A DNA stretch of 49,809 bases from Treponema sp. JC4 (lineage in GTDB: Bacteria > Spirochaetota > Spirochaetia > Treponematales > Treponemataceae): assembly GCF_000260795.1 (NCBI RefSeq), contig NZ_AJGU01000018.1, forward strand, positions 1 through 49,809, given 5' to 3'. A program made the position numbers and the translations under genes. Positions 49,504 to 49,809 of the stretch are shown here, piece by piece. Position 1 is the first letter of the stretch. Every line of letters begins with the position of its first letter. The notes under the pieces are model-generated. The model was not told the origin of the DNA. It worked only from the letters and a program-made list of their open reading frames with translations, and searched no databases.

Positions 49504-49809
49504 GTTGCAGGTTGACCGGAAGAATTAATCAGTTATAATAATATTCATCGGGACGAATAACCATAACAGGTTGCAGGTTGACCGGAAGAATTAATCAGTT
49601 ATAATATTTCATATTAAAAATGTCAGATTAGAAAAGTTGCAGGTTGACCGGAAGAATTAATCAGTTATAATCCATCGTTGTCATGTAGTTTTAATTCATT
49701 TGTTGCAGGTTGACCGGAAGAATTAATCAGTTATAATGGAAGTCAAGATCTTTTATATCAGCAAGCTAGTTGCAGGTTGACCGGAAGAATTAATCAGTTA
49801 TAATCTTTT

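Larger units (their letters stand above)
48951..49809 (+). CRISPR. CRISPR array (36-bp repeats, 30-bp spacers), continuing past the window end
   Basis: Eight repeat positions are seen: 48951-48986 (degenerate, 25 of 36 matches), 49017-49052 (degenerate), 49083-49118 (two changes), then identical copies at 49504, 49570, 49636, 49702 and 49769 (ending 49804). Spacers are 30 bp, one 31. The interval 49119-49503 is 385 bp and holds a gene. Repeats start GTTGCAGG and end CAGTTATAAT. Each full copy contains TTGACC, 16 bp, TATAAT, a promoter reading into the following spacer, as in type II-C arrays. The decayed repeats suggest that 48951 is the old end and that growth occurs at the far end. Confidence 0.95.

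Noticed and set aside
48951-49809. Integron-like attC cassette array as explanation for repeats flanking an ORF
   Set aside because: Regular 36/30 spacing, identical repeats and short unique spacers fit CRISPR. No attC core sites or integrase are present.

Overview
The window looks like chromosomal DNA of a spirochaete, most likely a gut- or rumen-type Treponema. The evidence is a fliG paralogue directly behind rplM-rpsI, an outer-membrane beta-barrel ending in aromatic-x-Phe, hflKC, a Maf-type (DUF115) motility glycosylation protein, a spirochaete-like EF-G, and moderate G+C with heavy use of CTT and ATT codons. It also encodes His, Arg, Met and purine biosynthesis genes and an isocitrate dehydrogenase, which the host-restricted treponemes mostly lack. 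The species is an inference.

Layout. 1-7113: rplM-rpsI, fliG1, an M16C metalloprotease, a small unknown gene and a lipocalin-like/tocopherol-cyclase-like gene. 7145-12400: clpB behind a hairpin that covers its ribosome binding site, murI carrying an in-frame repeat insertion, purC and plsC. 12560-17755: icd (apparently leaderless), the hisH-hisF-mazG unit, and argG behind ARG-box-like sites. 17893-25866: ZIP transporter, iron-dependent alcohol dehydrogenase, a LysR regulator divergent from metE, an EamA transporter and a biotin-dependent carboxyltransferase. 26180-31337: a GGDEF protein, a membrane protein with a degenerate kinase-like front half, hflC and hflK. 31441-35786: a DUF4230 protein and a heterodimeric ABC exporter whose second subunit has a frameshift. 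35790-46380: outer-membrane barrel, Maf protein, FtsI-type PBP with a PASTA domain, LysM/M23 peptidase, zinc ribbon, a degenerate deacetylase with a propeller-like front, and EF-G. 46527-47658: tRNA-Leu(GAG) and a membrane-anchored DRGH nuclease.

The accessory end (47660-49809) is the most unusual part. It has three tiny one-helix proteins with acidic tails on the + strand, two tiny paralogous hydrophobic peptides on the - strand, a perfect 21-bp inverted repeat, and then a CRISPR array that runs off the window. Each intact 36-bp repeat carries a complete sigma70-type promoter (TTGACC, 16 bp, TATAAT) pointing into the next spacer, which resembles type II-C arrays. One spacer position is replaced by 385 bp holding an RBS, an 89-codon gene with foreign codon use, and an intrinsic terminator that ends exactly at the next repeat. 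The repeat promoter is therefore placed to transcribe a protein gene. No cas gene is inside the window.

Three dispersed repeat families are also visible. R1 has a conserved core of about 75 bp lying inside copy-specific outer stems, always just after a gene. R2 is GC-rich and about 95 bp, with one copy translated inside murI. R3 has two hairpins whose sequences differ between copies while pairing is kept. Several genes (fliG1, icd, zip, the DUF4230 gene, the GGDEF gene) have a -10 box 6-8 nt before the ATG and little or no Shine-Dalgarno, which suggests leaderless mRNAs.
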